Of a stretch of DNA of 64,000 nucleotides, positions 34,463-43,547 are shown piece after piece (the first letter of the stretch is position 1; each line of letters opens with the position of its first letter). The position numbers were made by a program, and so were the translations under genes. The notes beneath the pieces were generated by a model that was not told where the DNA came from, made no database searches, and worked only from the letters and a program-made list of their open reading frames with translations. Source of the stretch: Gammaproteobacteria bacterium (GTDB taxonomy: Bacteria > Pseudomonadota > Gammaproteobacteria > Acidiferrobacterales > Sulfurifustaceae). The stretch spans positions 28,655 to 92,654 of the forward strand of contig SCRL01000029.1 in the NCBI GenBank assembly GCA_004298065.1, read 5' to 3'.

Positions 34463-34477
34463 GAACAAATCGAGAAC
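34463..34477 (+). promoter_or_regulatory. Candidate LexA operator, GAAC-N7-GAAC
   Basis: Two GAAC half-sites spaced by exactly 7 bases (GAAC-AAATCGA-GAAC) end 3 bases before the lexA start. Read on the other strand this is GTTC-N7-GTTC, the direct-repeat LexA box known from alphaproteobacteria. No CTGT-N8-ACAG box of the enterobacterial kind is seen here. Confidence 0.5.
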
Positions 34478-34480
34478 ATC

Positions 34481-35083
34481 ATGGCGACCGACCGCGACCG
34501 CGAGATTTACGACTTTGTGCGCGCCTATGTGGCGCGCCACGGCTACGCGCCCAAGCTGCGCGAGATCGGGCAGGCGACCGGCATCCGCTCGCGCGGCACG
34601 GTGCACCGCCACCTGCGCGCGCTCGAATCCGAGGGCTTGCTCGCCATCGAGCCCGACGTGGCGCGCGGCACGCGCCTGAAGGGCCGGACTTCCGCGGCGC
34701 CGTCGTACGCGCTGCCGCTGCTCGGTCGCATCGCCGCCGGCCAGCCGATCGAGGCCATCGAGGGCCAGGATGAAATCGACCTGTCGGAATTCTTCGTCAA
34801 CCGCAATCGCTTCGTGCTCAAGGTGCAGGGTGACTCCATGATCGAGGACGGCATCCTCGACGGTGACATGGTGGTCGTCGAGAAGCGCGAGACCGCCGAC
34901 AACGGCGAGATCGTGGTGGCGCTCATCGACGGCCTGGAGGCGACGCTCAAGCGCCTGCAAAAGAATCGCGACGGCTCGGTCACGCTGCATCCGGCCAACA
35001 GCCGCCTGAGCCCGCTGCGCCTGTCGGCCGCGCGCGTGCGCGTCCAGGGCGTGGTCGTCGGCCAGTTTCGTTCTTATCGGTGA
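34481..35083 (+). CDS. lexA: SOS repressor LexA
   Basis: 200 aa. The N-terminal winged helix (MATDRDREIYDFVRAYVARHGYAPKLREIG) is followed by the self-cleavage site at Ala86-Gly87 (RIAAGQP) and the Ser/Lys dyad Ser119 (GDSM) and Lys157 (ATLKRL). It represses DNA-damage genes until RecA triggers cleavage. The recognition helix (SRGTVHRHLRAL) differs from E. coli LexA, in keeping with the unusual operator candidate upstream. dinB lies 500 bp downstream. Confidence 0.96.
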   Translation: MATDRDREIYDFVRAYVARHGYAPKLREIGQATGIRSRGTVHRHLRALESEGLLAIEPDVARGTRLKGRTSAAPSYALPLLGRIAAGQPIEAIEGQDEIDLSEFFVNRNRFVLKVQGDSMIEDGILDGDMVVVEKRETADNGEIVVALIDGLEATLKRLQKNRDGSVTLHPANSRLSPLRLSAARVRVQGVVVGQFRSYR

Positions 35084-35144
35084 AACAAAACCGTTGGCTG
35101 TTTTTACCGGGTAACCATTGGGGCACGGATATCGTGGCTTGGCT

Positions 35145-35537
35145 ATGTCTCGGCGCAGCGAGTTTGTGGAGTTTGTAATCGACCAAATGACGCCCATCGG
35201 CAGGCCGCGAGTACGCACGATGTTTGGCGGATACGGTATTTATCGAAACGACCGCATCTTCGCCATTATTGTTGACGACAGGTTGTACTTCAAAGCAGAC
35301 CCTGTTACGCGCGCTGAGTTTGAGGCAAAAGGCCTGCGTCCATTTACCTATGTTGCGCGCGGCAAGTCCGTCACCCTGCAATATTTCGAGGCCCCGCCGG
35401 AAGTATTTGAAGAATCGGACGCCATGCGCGATTGGTCACAGAAGGCTTATGGGGCTGCTATCCGGGCCATGAAAACCAGAACGCCCAACCAGGCGCGCCG
35501 GCGGGCGCGCAAGAAGTCACGTGCTGTTAAGCGTTGA
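35145..35537 (+). CDS. TfoX/Sxy N-terminal domain protein
   Basis: 130 aa. The TfoX_N pattern is clear: RVRTMFGGYGIYRNDRIFAIIVDDRLYFKAD and FEAKGLRPFTYVARGKSVTLQYFEAP. The C-terminal tail is very basic (QARRRARKKSRAVKR). Sxy/TfoX proteins promote competence gene expression with CRP in some gammaproteobacteria, but single-domain TfoX_N proteins are less well understood. It sits between lexA and dinB. No good ribosome binding site is seen. Confidence 0.88.
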   Translation: MSRRSEFVEFVIDQMTPIGRPRVRTMFGGYGIYRNDRIFAIIVDDRLYFKADPVTRAEFEAKGLRPFTYVARGKSVTLQYFEAPPEVFEESDAMRDWSQKAYGAAIRAMKTRTPNQARRRARKKSRAVKR

Positions 35538-35583
35538 GTCAGTTAAAGACTAAAAAGTTAATTGCCAAAGGCCGAGGTTCCGA

Positions 35584-36825
35584 ATGCCTACCCGTTATTG
35601 GCCGCGCGCCATCATTCACATCGACATGAACGCGTTCTTCGCGTCGGTCGAGCAGCGCGACTTCCCCGCGCTGCGCGGCCAGTCCATCGGCGTCACCAAT
35701 GGCGAGCTTGGCACCACGCTCATCACCTGCTCGTACGAGGCGCGCGCCAAAGGGGTGAAGACCGGCATGCGCCTCTACGAGGCGCGCAAGCTCTGCCCCG
35801 GCCTGATCCAGCGCCCGGCGCGCCCGCGGATCTATGCCGAGATTTCGACGCGCATCATGCGCGCGCTGACCATCCTGAGCCCCGACGTCGAGGTGTTCAG
35901 CGTGGACGAGGCGTTCATCGACGTGACCCACTGCCAGCGGCTGTACGGGAGCCCCGAGCGCATGGGGCGGATGGCGCAGGAACTGGTGCATGAAGCGAGC
36001 GGCGGTCTGCCATGCTCCATCGGCATCGCTGGCGCCAAATCCACGGCCAAGATCGCCTCGGAACTGGTGAAGCCGGAGGGCTTCACCGTGATCCCGCCGT
36101 GGGTGGCGCGCGAGCGTCTCAAAGACGTCTCGATGCGCCGGCTCTGCGGTTTGGGGCCGGCCATTGCCGCGTTTCTCGAGCGCCACGGTGCGCGCACCTG
36201 CGGCGACGTCGCCGCGCTGCCGCTGTCCATTCTGGAACGACGCTTTGGTGTCACCGGAAAATATCTGTGGCTCGCCTGCCAGGGCGAGGACCACGAGCCG
36301 GTGCGCCGCGAGGTGGCGCCGCCCAAATCGGTCGGCCACGGCAAGGTGCTGCCGCCGCGCACCGCGAGCCGCGAGGTGATCGAAACCTACCTGCGGCACA
36401 TGTGCGAGAAGGTCGCCGCCCGACTGCGGCGCTACGAGTTGCAGGCAGGGCGGCTGTATGTCGGGTTGCGTTGCCCCGAGCTCGGCGAGAGCCTGGGGGA
36501 AACGTACGCGCTTGCCCAGGGCATGCCGGACGGCCGGAAGTTTTTCGAGCATGCACGCCAATTTCTCGCACAGCACTGGCATGGCGAGACGGTGACGCAC
36601 GTGCAGGTGACCGCCACCGACCTGCGCGGCACCGGCGCCCAGCTCGATTTGTTCGCGCCCGCGGCCACGGGCGATGTCCGGCGCGCGAACGCCGTGGATC
36701 GCGTCAACCTTAAATATGGCGAATTCACCGTCGCGCCGGCGACCCTGCTCGGGCGTTCGTCCATGCCCAATGTCATCGCCCCCGCCTGGCGCCCGGACGG
36801 CCTGCGGCAGCACCTCCCCGGCTGA
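35584..36825 (+). CDS. dinB: DNA polymerase IV (Y family)
   Basis: 413 aa. Catalytic motifs are IIHIDMNAFFASVEQRD and EVFSVDEAFIDVT, with the SIGIAGAKSTAKIASELVKP palm/finger region and the little-finger domain after about residue 240. An internal AQLDLF (around residue 350) resembles a beta-clamp-binding motif. It carries out error-prone translesion synthesis. The lexA gene is two genes upstream, which fits an SOS setting, although no clear LexA box is seen directly before dinB. Confidence 0.94.
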   Translation: MPTRYWPRAIIHIDMNAFFASVEQRDFPALRGQSIGVTNGELGTTLITCSYEARAKGVKTGMRLYEARKLCPGLIQRPARPRIYAEISTRIMRALTILSPDVEVFSVDEAFIDVTHCQRLYGSPERMGRMAQELVHEASGGLPCSIGIAGAKSTAKIASELVKPEGFTVIPPWVARERLKDVSMRRLCGLGPAIAAFLERHGARTCGDVAALPLSILERRFGVTGKYLWLACQGEDHEPVRREVAPPKSVGHGKVLPPRTASREVIETYLRHMCEKVAARLRRYELQAGRLYVGLRCPELGESLGETYALAQGMPDGRKFFEHARQFLAQHWHGETVTHVQVTATDLRGTGAQLDLFAPAATGDVRRANAVDRVNLKYGEFTVAPATLLGRSSMPNVIAPAWRPDGLRQHLPG

Positions 36826-36973
36826 TTTCCGGTTAACCCCTTTCATTCCTGTACCCGTTTATATATGGGAGCGGGCGGCCGTTCCGCGTTTACCCCTGTC
36901 GGGATTTGGCCTACATTAGATTCGTCCCGGGTGTAACGATAACGAAAAGATCCAAAAACGAGGCATGCGCACC

Positions 36974-38590
36974 ATGAATTCCCGAGCCGGTTTCATCCTG
37001 TGTGGCGCCATGGCGGCGCTGACGTTGGGCGTGGTCGCCCCGGCGCGGGCCGAGACGCACGCGTTGATCATGACCATCAGCCAGTATCAGGGCGGCGTGC
37101 CGCCGCTCGCCGGCGTGCAGTACGACGCCAAGTCGGCCGCGGCGATCGCGCGCAAGATGGGCGTGCCGGAGAAAAACATCACCACCCTGCGCGATCAGCA
37201 GCTCACGCTCGCCGGCATGCGCCGCGCATTCGACGAGCTGACGAACCGCATCCAGCCGAACGACCAGGTGTTCATCTACTATTCCGGCCACGGCAGCCGC
37301 ACGCTGGTGCGCGAGCAGGGCGCCGAGCGCTGCGCCGAGTCGCTGGTGTCGGTGGACGCCGACTTCCTCACCGACACCGAGCTCGAGCAGCGGCTGAAGA
37401 AAATCTCGCAGAAGGCCGACAAGGTTATTACCCTCTTCGATGCCTGCCACTCGGGCGGCGTCACCACACGCGCGGCGCCGGGCAAATCGCCGGCGTTCTC
37501 GCCCAAGTACTGGGCCAAGGGCGGAATCGAGGCGTGCTCGAAACCGGTGAATCGGCTCACGCGCGGTTTGAACGCCAACGCCAAGGTCGCCGGCAGCGGG
37601 GCACAGAATTATGTTTACATCGCCGCCGCGCGCGATAACGAGATTTCGCTCGACCAGCCTGGCAAGGGCGGTGTCGCGACGCAGGCGTGGCGCGACTGCA
37701 TCACCGGCGCGGCCCGGGACCTCAACGGCAGCGGCGGCTTGAGCGCCGACGAAATTCGCCAGTGCGCCCAGGCGAAGATCAACTATGCGCTCAAGGACGC
37801 CGAAGGCTACCTGCCGCACAATGTGAGCATTGCCGGCAACCCGAACGCGATACTCGCGTTTTCGGCGGCTGTTCCCGACGCCGCTCTACCTCCCCCGTCC
37901 CCGGGGTCGAGCGCGCCGGCGAAGCCGCCGGTGGCCGAGCCGGTCCCGCCCGCCGTGACGCCACCGGCACCTGCAGTAACACTGCCGGCACCGGCCGTTC
38001 CCGCGGTCCCGGCGCCGGTGGTGGTGGCGGGCGCGCCTCCGGTAGCGGCTTCGCCGCACGCGACCCTTGCGGACATTTATTACCGGCGCGATGACCGCCG
38101 CCGTGTGGACGTCGCGCTTGCAAAACCCGCGCTCAAGATCAACCGCGACAAATTCGAGTTCACGCTTACGTCGAGCCATCCGGGTTACGTTTACCTGTTG
38201 ATGGTCGGCTCGGACGGCAAGACCTTCGACATGCTGTTCCCGAACCGGCTCGACAAGAACAACTACGTCCAGGCCGGGCAGGCGGTGAAGCTGCCGCGCA
38301 CCGACTGGGAGGTCGTGGCCCAGGGGCCGGCGGGCAAGGACCAGCTGCTCGTCCTCGTCGCCGACGCGCCGCGCGAATTCGGTGACGTCGGCCTGAAGCC
38401 CGCCGGGCCGTTCTCGATGATCGAGGCCAGTCCCGCAAGCGCCAAGGACATCCAGCTCGTGAGCGGCACGTCCACGTTCGCCAACAACGCCGAGTGCACG
38501 CAGGAAACGCGCAAGCGCACGCTCGCGGTGCAGAAGAAATGCTCGAACGCCTACGGCGCATCGTTGGTCACGGTGGAGGAAGTCGAATGA
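36974..38590 (+). CDS. Secreted caspase-family protease with DUF4384 domain
   Basis: 538 aa. A signal peptide (FILCGAMAALTLGVVAPARAE) is followed by a C14 caspase domain with catalytic His106 (YYSGHGS) and Cys158 (FDACHSGG). A Ca2+-loop-like DLNGSGGLSADE lies near 255. After a long Pro/Ala linker comes a DUF4384-type beta domain (FEFTLTSSHPGYVYLLMVGSDGKTFD). ATG 36974 has GAGG 10 bases before it; 36965 is too close. It overlaps the next gene by ATGA and opens the caspase cluster. Confidence 0.87.
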   Translation: MNSRAGFILCGAMAALTLGVVAPARAETHALIMTISQYQGGVPPLAGVQYDAKSAAAIARKMGVPEKNITTLRDQQLTLAGMRRAFDELTNRIQPNDQVFIYYSGHGSRTLVREQGAERCAESLVSVDADFLTDTELEQRLKKISQKADKVITLFDACHSGGVTTRAAPGKSPAFSPKYWAKGGIEACSKPVNRLTRGLNANAKVAGSGAQNYVYIAAARDNEISLDQPGKGGVATQAWRDCITGAARDLNGSGGLSADEIRQCAQAKINYALKDAEGYLPHNVSIAGNPNAILAFSAAVPDAALPPPSPGSSAPAKPPVAEPVPPAVTPPAPAVTLPAPAVPAVPAPVVVAGAPPVAASPHATLADIYYRRDDRRRVDVALAKPALKINRDKFEFTLTSSHPGYVYLLMVGSDGKTFDMLFPNRLDKNNYVQAGQAVKLPRTDWEVVAQGPAGKDQLLVLVADAPREFGDVGLKPAGPFSMIEASPASAKDIQLVSGTSTFANNAECTQETRKRTLAVQKKCSNAYGASLVTVEEVE

Positions 38591-39534
38591 GCCACGCTCA
38601 CGAGAAGAAGGGGGCAACCCTGTTTTCGCGCCTGCCCGTGATCCTGATGCTGGTCGCCAGCCTGTCGGTGTTCCATCCGGGGCTGGTGAACGCCGCCGAC
38701 CCGGCGAAACCCAGGAATGACAAACCGGCTACGGAGAAGGTCGAGGTGCAGGAGAAGTTCATCTGGGGCATCGTCGTGAACGTGGTGCTGTCGTCGGTGT
38801 TCTCGATGTTCACCGACTGGCTCGTGAAAAAGCTCGGCGTGGACGTCAGCGCCGGCGACAAGCCGCTGTCGTTGCCGAACTTCGGCGACGCTGCGAACGC
38901 CGCACCGACGCCGGTGGCGAGCGTGGGCGATATCAAGGCCCAGCTGGTGAACGTCGCCGTCGTTGCCGTCACCGGCCTGCTCACGAACAAGCTCAACAGC
39001 GTCCTGACCACGGCGTTCCTCGGCAAGGACGTGCCGACCACGGCCAAGCCCAAGGCGACGCTGCAGGTGAAGAACGGCGACCCCAACTACCAGGCGGCGC
39101 ATATCTCTATTCTCGCGGTGGATGCCGCCGGCAACGTCGCCGGCCTGCGCTCGGTGAAGCAGGGCTTTAATACCGGCGAGCGTTTCAAGGTGCGCGTGAT
39201 CTCGACCTATGATGCGCTGGTGGCGCTCGGCAACATCAACCCGAGCGGCAAGGAGCGGCAGATCTATCCGCCGCAGGCGAATACGGTCATCTCGATCAAG
39301 GCCGGCACCGAGGTGGTGCTGCCGCTCGCCGCGGACCAGTATTTCCAGTTCACCGGCGAGACCGGCACCGACCAGCTCGTGGTCACGGTCGTGGACCCGC
39401 GCGCGCTTGAGGGCAAGCCCTCGAAGAAGCGTGTGCATCGTCAGGACGCGGACTACGGCTCGAACTTTGCACAAGAAGTAACGCCGGATACCTATCCGGT
39501 GATCTCGCAGCCGATCGCGTTGCTGCACCAGTAA
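38587..39534 (+). CDS. Exported DUF4384-like partner of the caspase protein
   Basis: 315 aa, translationally coupled (ATGA) to the caspase gene. It has a signal peptide (LPVILMLVASLSVFHPGLVNAAD), then two hydrophobic stretches (IVVNVVLSSVFSMFTDWLV and LVNVAVVAVTGLLTN) that could insert in a membrane. The C-terminal domain (FKVRVISTYDALVALGNINP and QYFQFTGETGTDQLVVTVV) resembles DUF4384. No protease motif is present. Its tight coupling suggests it forms a complex with, or anchors, the caspase. Confidence 0.68.
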   Translation: MSHAHEKKGATLFSRLPVILMLVASLSVFHPGLVNAADPAKPRNDKPATEKVEVQEKFIWGIVVNVVLSSVFSMFTDWLVKKLGVDVSAGDKPLSLPNFGDAANAAPTPVASVGDIKAQLVNVAVVAVTGLLTNKLNSVLTTAFLGKDVPTTAKPKATLQVKNGDPNYQAAHISILAVDAAGNVAGLRSVKQGFNTGERFKVRVISTYDALVALGNINPSGKERQIYPPQANTVISIKAGTEVVLPLAADQYFQFTGETGTDQLVVTVVDPRALEGKPSKKRVHRQDADYGSNFAQEVTPDTYPVISQPIALLHQ

Positions 39535-39569
39535 AACTCGGCGCGGACCGGCCGCGCCACGGGGAGTGA

Positions 39570-42500
39570 ATGCGTCTCGTCGCCAGCCTGCTGCTGTGGT
39601 GGAGCGCAGCGGTCGCCGCTGCGCCGGCCGCGCGCCCTGAAATCTTCGTTCAGACCGGTCACGGTTTCGGCATTCATGCCGTGGCCTATTCCGCCGACGG
39701 CAAGCTGATCGCCACCGCCGCCGCCGATAAGACCATCAAACTCTGGGATGCCGCCAGCGGGCGCGAATTGAAGACGCTCGGCGGCCACGCCGGCGCCATC
39801 CTTTCGGTTGCCTTCTCGCCTGACGGCAAGCAGCTCGCCTCGGCGTCGCGCGACAAGAGCGTGCGCCTGTGGGACGTCGCGAGCGGTACGGAAATTCGCG
39901 TCCTCGCCGGCCATACCAACGTCGTGTTCGCAGTGGCGTTTTCCCCCGACGGCAGGACGCTTGCTTCCGGCGGTTACGACCAGAGCCTGCGCTTGTGGAG
40001 CGTCGCGAGCGGGAAGGAACTGCGCAGCATCGGCCATCCGACCGCGGTGCGTGCGGTCGCGTTCTCGTCCGACGGTCAGCGCCTGGCCTCCGCCGGCGAG
40101 GACAAGGCCGCGCGCATCTGGTCCATCGAGGGCCGCGAGCTTGTCACGCTGCGCGGTCACACCGGTGCGGTGCTGGCGGTGGCTTACGCGCCCGATGGCA
40201 AGACGCTTGCTACCGGCAGCGAGGACAAAAGCGTGCGCCTGTGGGACGCCGCGAGCGGCAGGGAACTGCGCGCATTGGAAGGACATAACGGCGTCGTCAC
40301 GGCCGTCGCGTTCGCGCCGAGCAACAAGCTGATCGCGTCGGGCAGTCACGACGATAGCGTGCGGTTGTGGGACGCGGCGAGCGGCAAGGAATTGAAAGTG
40401 CTGCGCGGCCATCAAGCGGATGTCACGGCGCTCGCTTTTGCGCCCGACGGCGGAAAGCTCGTGAGCGCGAGCCTTGATCACAGCGCGCGGTTGTGGTCGG
40501 TCCCGGCGGGCGAGGCGTTGTTCGCGCTGCGCGGCCAGGCCAGCGGCGTGAACGCGCTCGCGATCTCGTCCGACGGGCGCCAGGCGGCGACCGGTAACGC
40601 CGACCGCAGCATGAAACTCTGGGATTTGGTGAGCGGCAAGCAGCGGCGCAGCTTCGCGGAGACGGTCGAGGTGCTGGCAATCGCGTTTGCGCCCGATGGC
40701 AAGACGCTCGCTGCTGCGGGCGCCGATTCCGCCGTGCGCCTGTGGGACGTCGCGGGTGGCAAGGAGCTTAAGGTCTTGCACGGTCACGCGCGCGAGGTGA
40801 ACGCGCTGGCGTTTTCCCCCGACGGCAAGCGGCTCGCCTCCGGCAGTTACGACGACAGCATAAAACTCTGGGACGCCGCGAGCGGCAAGGAGCTGCGCAG
40901 CTTGCGCGGTCATCGCGACTCAGTGCGCTCGGTGGCGTTCGCGCCCGACGGCAAGACCCTCGCTTCGGGCAGCTACGACGACACGATCAAACTCTGGGAC
41001 GCGGCCGGCGGAATGGAACTGCGCACGCTCGCGGGCCACGCCAATCGCGTGAATGCCGTGGCGTTTTCGCCGGACGGGAAGCTTCTCGTCTCGGGCGCCG
41101 AGGATCAGAGCGTGCGCCTGTGGGACGCGACCAGCGGCCGGGAGCAGAAGGTCCTGCGCGGTCACAGCGGTGCCGTGCTGGCGGTGGCGTTTTCGCCCGA
41201 TGGCAGGATCGTTGCCTCCACCGGACGCGACCGCAGCGTGCGCCTATGGGACGCCGCGGGCGGGAAGGAGCTGCGGGTGTTGGAGGTGCCGGCTGGTCGC
41301 GTGAGCAGCGTCGCGTTCACGCCCGACGGGCGCACGCTCATCGCCGGCGCCGACGACGGCGCGTTGCGCCTGTGGGACGTCGCGAGCGGGCGCGAGCGCG
41401 CGAGCCTCTACAGTTTCCGTGAGAACGAATGGATCGCGATTACGCCGGAAGGTCATCACTTGTCCTCGGAGCAGGGCGGCCGGCACCTGAACGTGCGCAT
41501 CGGCGAACGCGTGGCGAGCATCGAGCAGTACGCCGAGCAATTTTTTCGCCCTGATCTTGTGCAATTGGCGCTTGCCGGTGCGCCGGCACCCATTCCCGCG
41601 CCGGTGACACGACCGGCCGAGCCGCCGCCGAAGCCCGCTGAAGCGATACCGCCCACCGTGCCGGAAGCAAAGCCGGAGGCCGCCACGCCGCCCGCGCCCG
41701 TGGCGCCGGTCACCCCGGCGCCGGTGGCGATCGCCGCCATCAAGCCGGCGCCCGAGGTGGCGATTGTGGATACGCCGACGCGCCTGACCACCGACGAGGC
41801 CACGGTGAAACTCAAGGTGACGGATACCGGCGGCGGCATCGGCGACGTGCGCTTGTATCTGAACGGCTCGGCGGTGGTATTCGACAAAACCCGCAACCTG
41901 CAGGTGGCGGCACGCCCGGCGGCAGCACAGGCGCTGAGCTACAAACTCAGGCTCGTGGCCGGCAAGAATATCGTGCGTGCGGTGGCGTTCAACGCCGATA
42001 ACAGCATGCAAAGCGCCGATGCGCTGCACGAGATAGCGGTTGAGATCGTCGTGGCCAAGCGGCCGTCGCTGCACGCACTCGTGGTCGGTATCAATGACTA
42101 CGAGAACCCGAAGTTGAAACTGAGCTACGCCGTGGCCGACGCTAGGCTGTTCGCCGATACGCTGCGGGAGAAATCCGCCGGCCTGTTCGGCGCGGTCGAC
42201 GTCAAACTGCTGCTGACGCGCGCCGACACCACCAAGGCCGCCATCGCGCAGGAGCTGAAGGCCCTGCGCGGGCGTGTCGGGCCGGAGGATCTGTTCGTGT
42301 TCTACGTCGCCTCGCACGGTACCGTGGACGAGGGCGAGTATTTCCTCATCACCTCCAATGTCGGCGCGACCTCGACGCGCAGACTGCGCCAGGACGCGCT
42401 GCGCCAGGAAGAGATCAAGGACCTCATCGCCAACGTCCCGAGCACGAAAAAGCTAGTGGTGCTCGACACCTGCAATGCCGGAAAATTGGGCGAGGCCATC

Positions 42501-42827
42501 CAAGTGGCGGTGCTCACGCGCGGCCTGAACGAGGACGCAGCGCTCAAGCTGCTGTCCCGCGCCGTGGGTTCGACGATTATTTCAGCCTCGTCCTCGGTGC
42601 AGGAGGCGCTCGAGGGCTACAGGGGCCACGGGCTCTTCACCTGGGCCGTGGCCGAAGGCCTCAAGGGCAAGGCCGACATGAATCGCGATGGCTTTGTGAA
42701 GACCTCCGAACTTGCCGATTATGTCGAGGAAGAGGTCCCGGCACTGGCGGAGAAGGTATTCAAGCACAAGCAATTTCCGAACACGTCGCTGAGCGGCACC
42801 ATATTTCCAGTCTCGAAAGTGAGGTAG
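39570..42827 (+). CDS. Secreted protein with 14 WD40 repeats and a caspase domain
   Basis: 1085 aa with a signal peptide (LVASLLLWWSAAVAAAPA). Residues 30 to about 615 hold 14 WD40 repeats of roughly 42 residues (typical VRSVAFAPDGKTLASGS), enough for two seven-bladed propellers. A Pro-rich linker (about 670-725) and an Ig-like domain follow, then a caspase domain with His916 (VASHGT) and Cys968 (LDTCNAGK). It is the largest protein of the caspase cluster. The export signal puts both propeller and protease outside the cytoplasm. Confidence 0.9.
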   Translation: MRLVASLLLWWSAAVAAAPAARPEIFVQTGHGFGIHAVAYSADGKLIATAAADKTIKLWDAASGRELKTLGGHAGAILSVAFSPDGKQLASASRDKSVRLWDVASGTEIRVLAGHTNVVFAVAFSPDGRTLASGGYDQSLRLWSVASGKELRSIGHPTAVRAVAFSSDGQRLASAGEDKAARIWSIEGRELVTLRGHTGAVLAVAYAPDGKTLATGSEDKSVRLWDAASGRELRALEGHNGVVTAVAFAPSNKLIASGSHDDSVRLWDAASGKELKVLRGHQADVTALAFAPDGGKLVSASLDHSARLWSVPAGEALFALRGQASGVNALAISSDGRQAATGNADRSMKLWDLVSGKQRRSFAETVEVLAIAFAPDGKTLAAAGADSAVRLWDVAGGKELKVLHGHAREVNALAFSPDGKRLASGSYDDSIKLWDAASGKELRSLRGHRDSVRSVAFAPDGKTLASGSYDDTIKLWDAAGGMELRTLAGHANRVNAVAFSPDGKLLVSGAEDQSVRLWDATSGREQKVLRGHSGAVLAVAFSPDGRIVASTGRDRSVRLWDAAGGKELRVLEVPAGRVSSVAFTPDGRTLIAGADDGALRLWDVASGRERASLYSFRENEWIAITPEGHHLSSEQGGRHLNVRIGERVASIEQYAEQFFRPDLVQLALAGAPAPIPAPVTRPAEPPPKPAEAIPPTVPEAKPEAATPPAPVAPVTPAPVAIAAIKPAPEVAIVDTPTRLTTDEATVKLKVTDTGGGIGDVRLYLNGSAVVFDKTRNLQVAARPAAAQALSYKLRLVAGKNIVRAVAFNADNSMQSADALHEIAVEIVVAKRPSLHALVVGINDYENPKLKLSYAVADARLFADTLREKSAGLFGAVDVKLLLTRADTTKAAIAQELKALRGRVGPEDLFVFYVASHGTVDEGEYFLITSNVGATSTRRLRQDALRQEEIKDLIANVPSTKKLVVLDTCNAGKLGEAIQVAVLTRGLNEDAALKLLSRAVGSTIISASSSVQEALEGYRGHGLFTWAVAEGLKGKADMNRDGFVKTSELADYVEEEVPALAEKVFKHKQFPNTSLSGTIFPVSKVR

Positions 42828-42831
42828 CACG

Positions 42832-43536
42832 ATGCATATCTGGTTCCGTCAAATGGTGAAATGGACCCTGTTGGCTGCCAGCGCGTTCGTGGCCGGTTGC
42901 GCCGGTCTGCCCGAGCTGGACAAGGTGAACGAGGTGTATTTCTGCGCCGCCGGCCGGTGCGGCCCGGCGAGCCAGAGTCGCACCGCCGACGAGGCGCTGA
43001 ACGCGGTGCATCAACTGTTCAAGCATAACGATGGAAAGGATTTCAAGTATTGCAGCACTACGCCCGCGGAGCGCAGTTGCGCGGGTGACAGTCCCCCGTG
43101 GTGCCACTTCGTAATGGGCGGGCCCATTCCGGGCGCGGGATGCAGCACGGGCGGACGGTTCAAGGCGGTCGGTCTCGATACCGCGGGTCGCCGGGTGACC
43201 ACGACCTTTACCGAGCACAGCATGTGGAACGGCGTGCCGAACGTCTGTCAGGACGGCGACAGCGCGGTGACGGTTACATCGGCGGACGAGGTGACCGTCA
43301 AACACGACAATTACTATTGCAACTGGATGGGGATCGGGAACATGGCCTCGACCTTCGTGATGGCGATCGATTACATCGATCTCGACAAGGGCCGTATGGG
43401 CGGTTATTGGGCGCACGCCGTCGTCGGCACCGGCGGCGGCCGTGGCACCGGTTATGCCATCATGCAGTTCCCGCAGGCGATGAAGAAAGACGAAAACTGG
43501 CTCAGGACGATTCTCCTAGATAAAAAAGTGCGATAA
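42832..43536 (+). CDS. Cys-rich lipoprotein, first of a tandem pair
   Basis: 234 aa. The lipobox AFVAGCAGLPEL marks a lipoprotein. About nine Cys residues follow (VYFCAAGRCGPAS, KYCSTTPAERSC, PWCHF, AGCSTGG, NVCQ, YYCNW), suggesting disulfides. The region STFVMAIDYIDLDKGRMGGYW is nearly identical in the neighbour at 43548. I recognise no family. It starts 5 bp after the WD40-caspase gene and is likely co-expressed with it. Confidence 0.75.
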   Translation: MHIWFRQMVKWTLLAASAFVAGCAGLPELDKVNEVYFCAAGRCGPASQSRTADEALNAVHQLFKHNDGKDFKYCSTTPAERSCAGDSPPWCHFVMGGPIPGAGCSTGGRFKAVGLDTAGRRVTTTFTEHSMWNGVPNVCQDGDSAVTVTSADEVTVKHDNYYCNWMGIGNMASTFVMAIDYIDLDKGRMGGYWAHAVVGTGGGRGTGYAIMQFPQAMKKDENWLRTILLDKKVR

Positions 43537-43547
43537 AGGGGACGACT

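Noticed and set aside
34380..34480. Enterobacterial LexA box before lexA
   Set aside because: The closest match, CTGTTTTGGCCAG, has the wrong spacing and half-site.
39650..41420. Regular DNA repeats of about 126 bp, CRISPR-like in spacing
   Set aside because: They are in frame and encode WD40 units inside one gene, with no short identical repeats and unique spacers.
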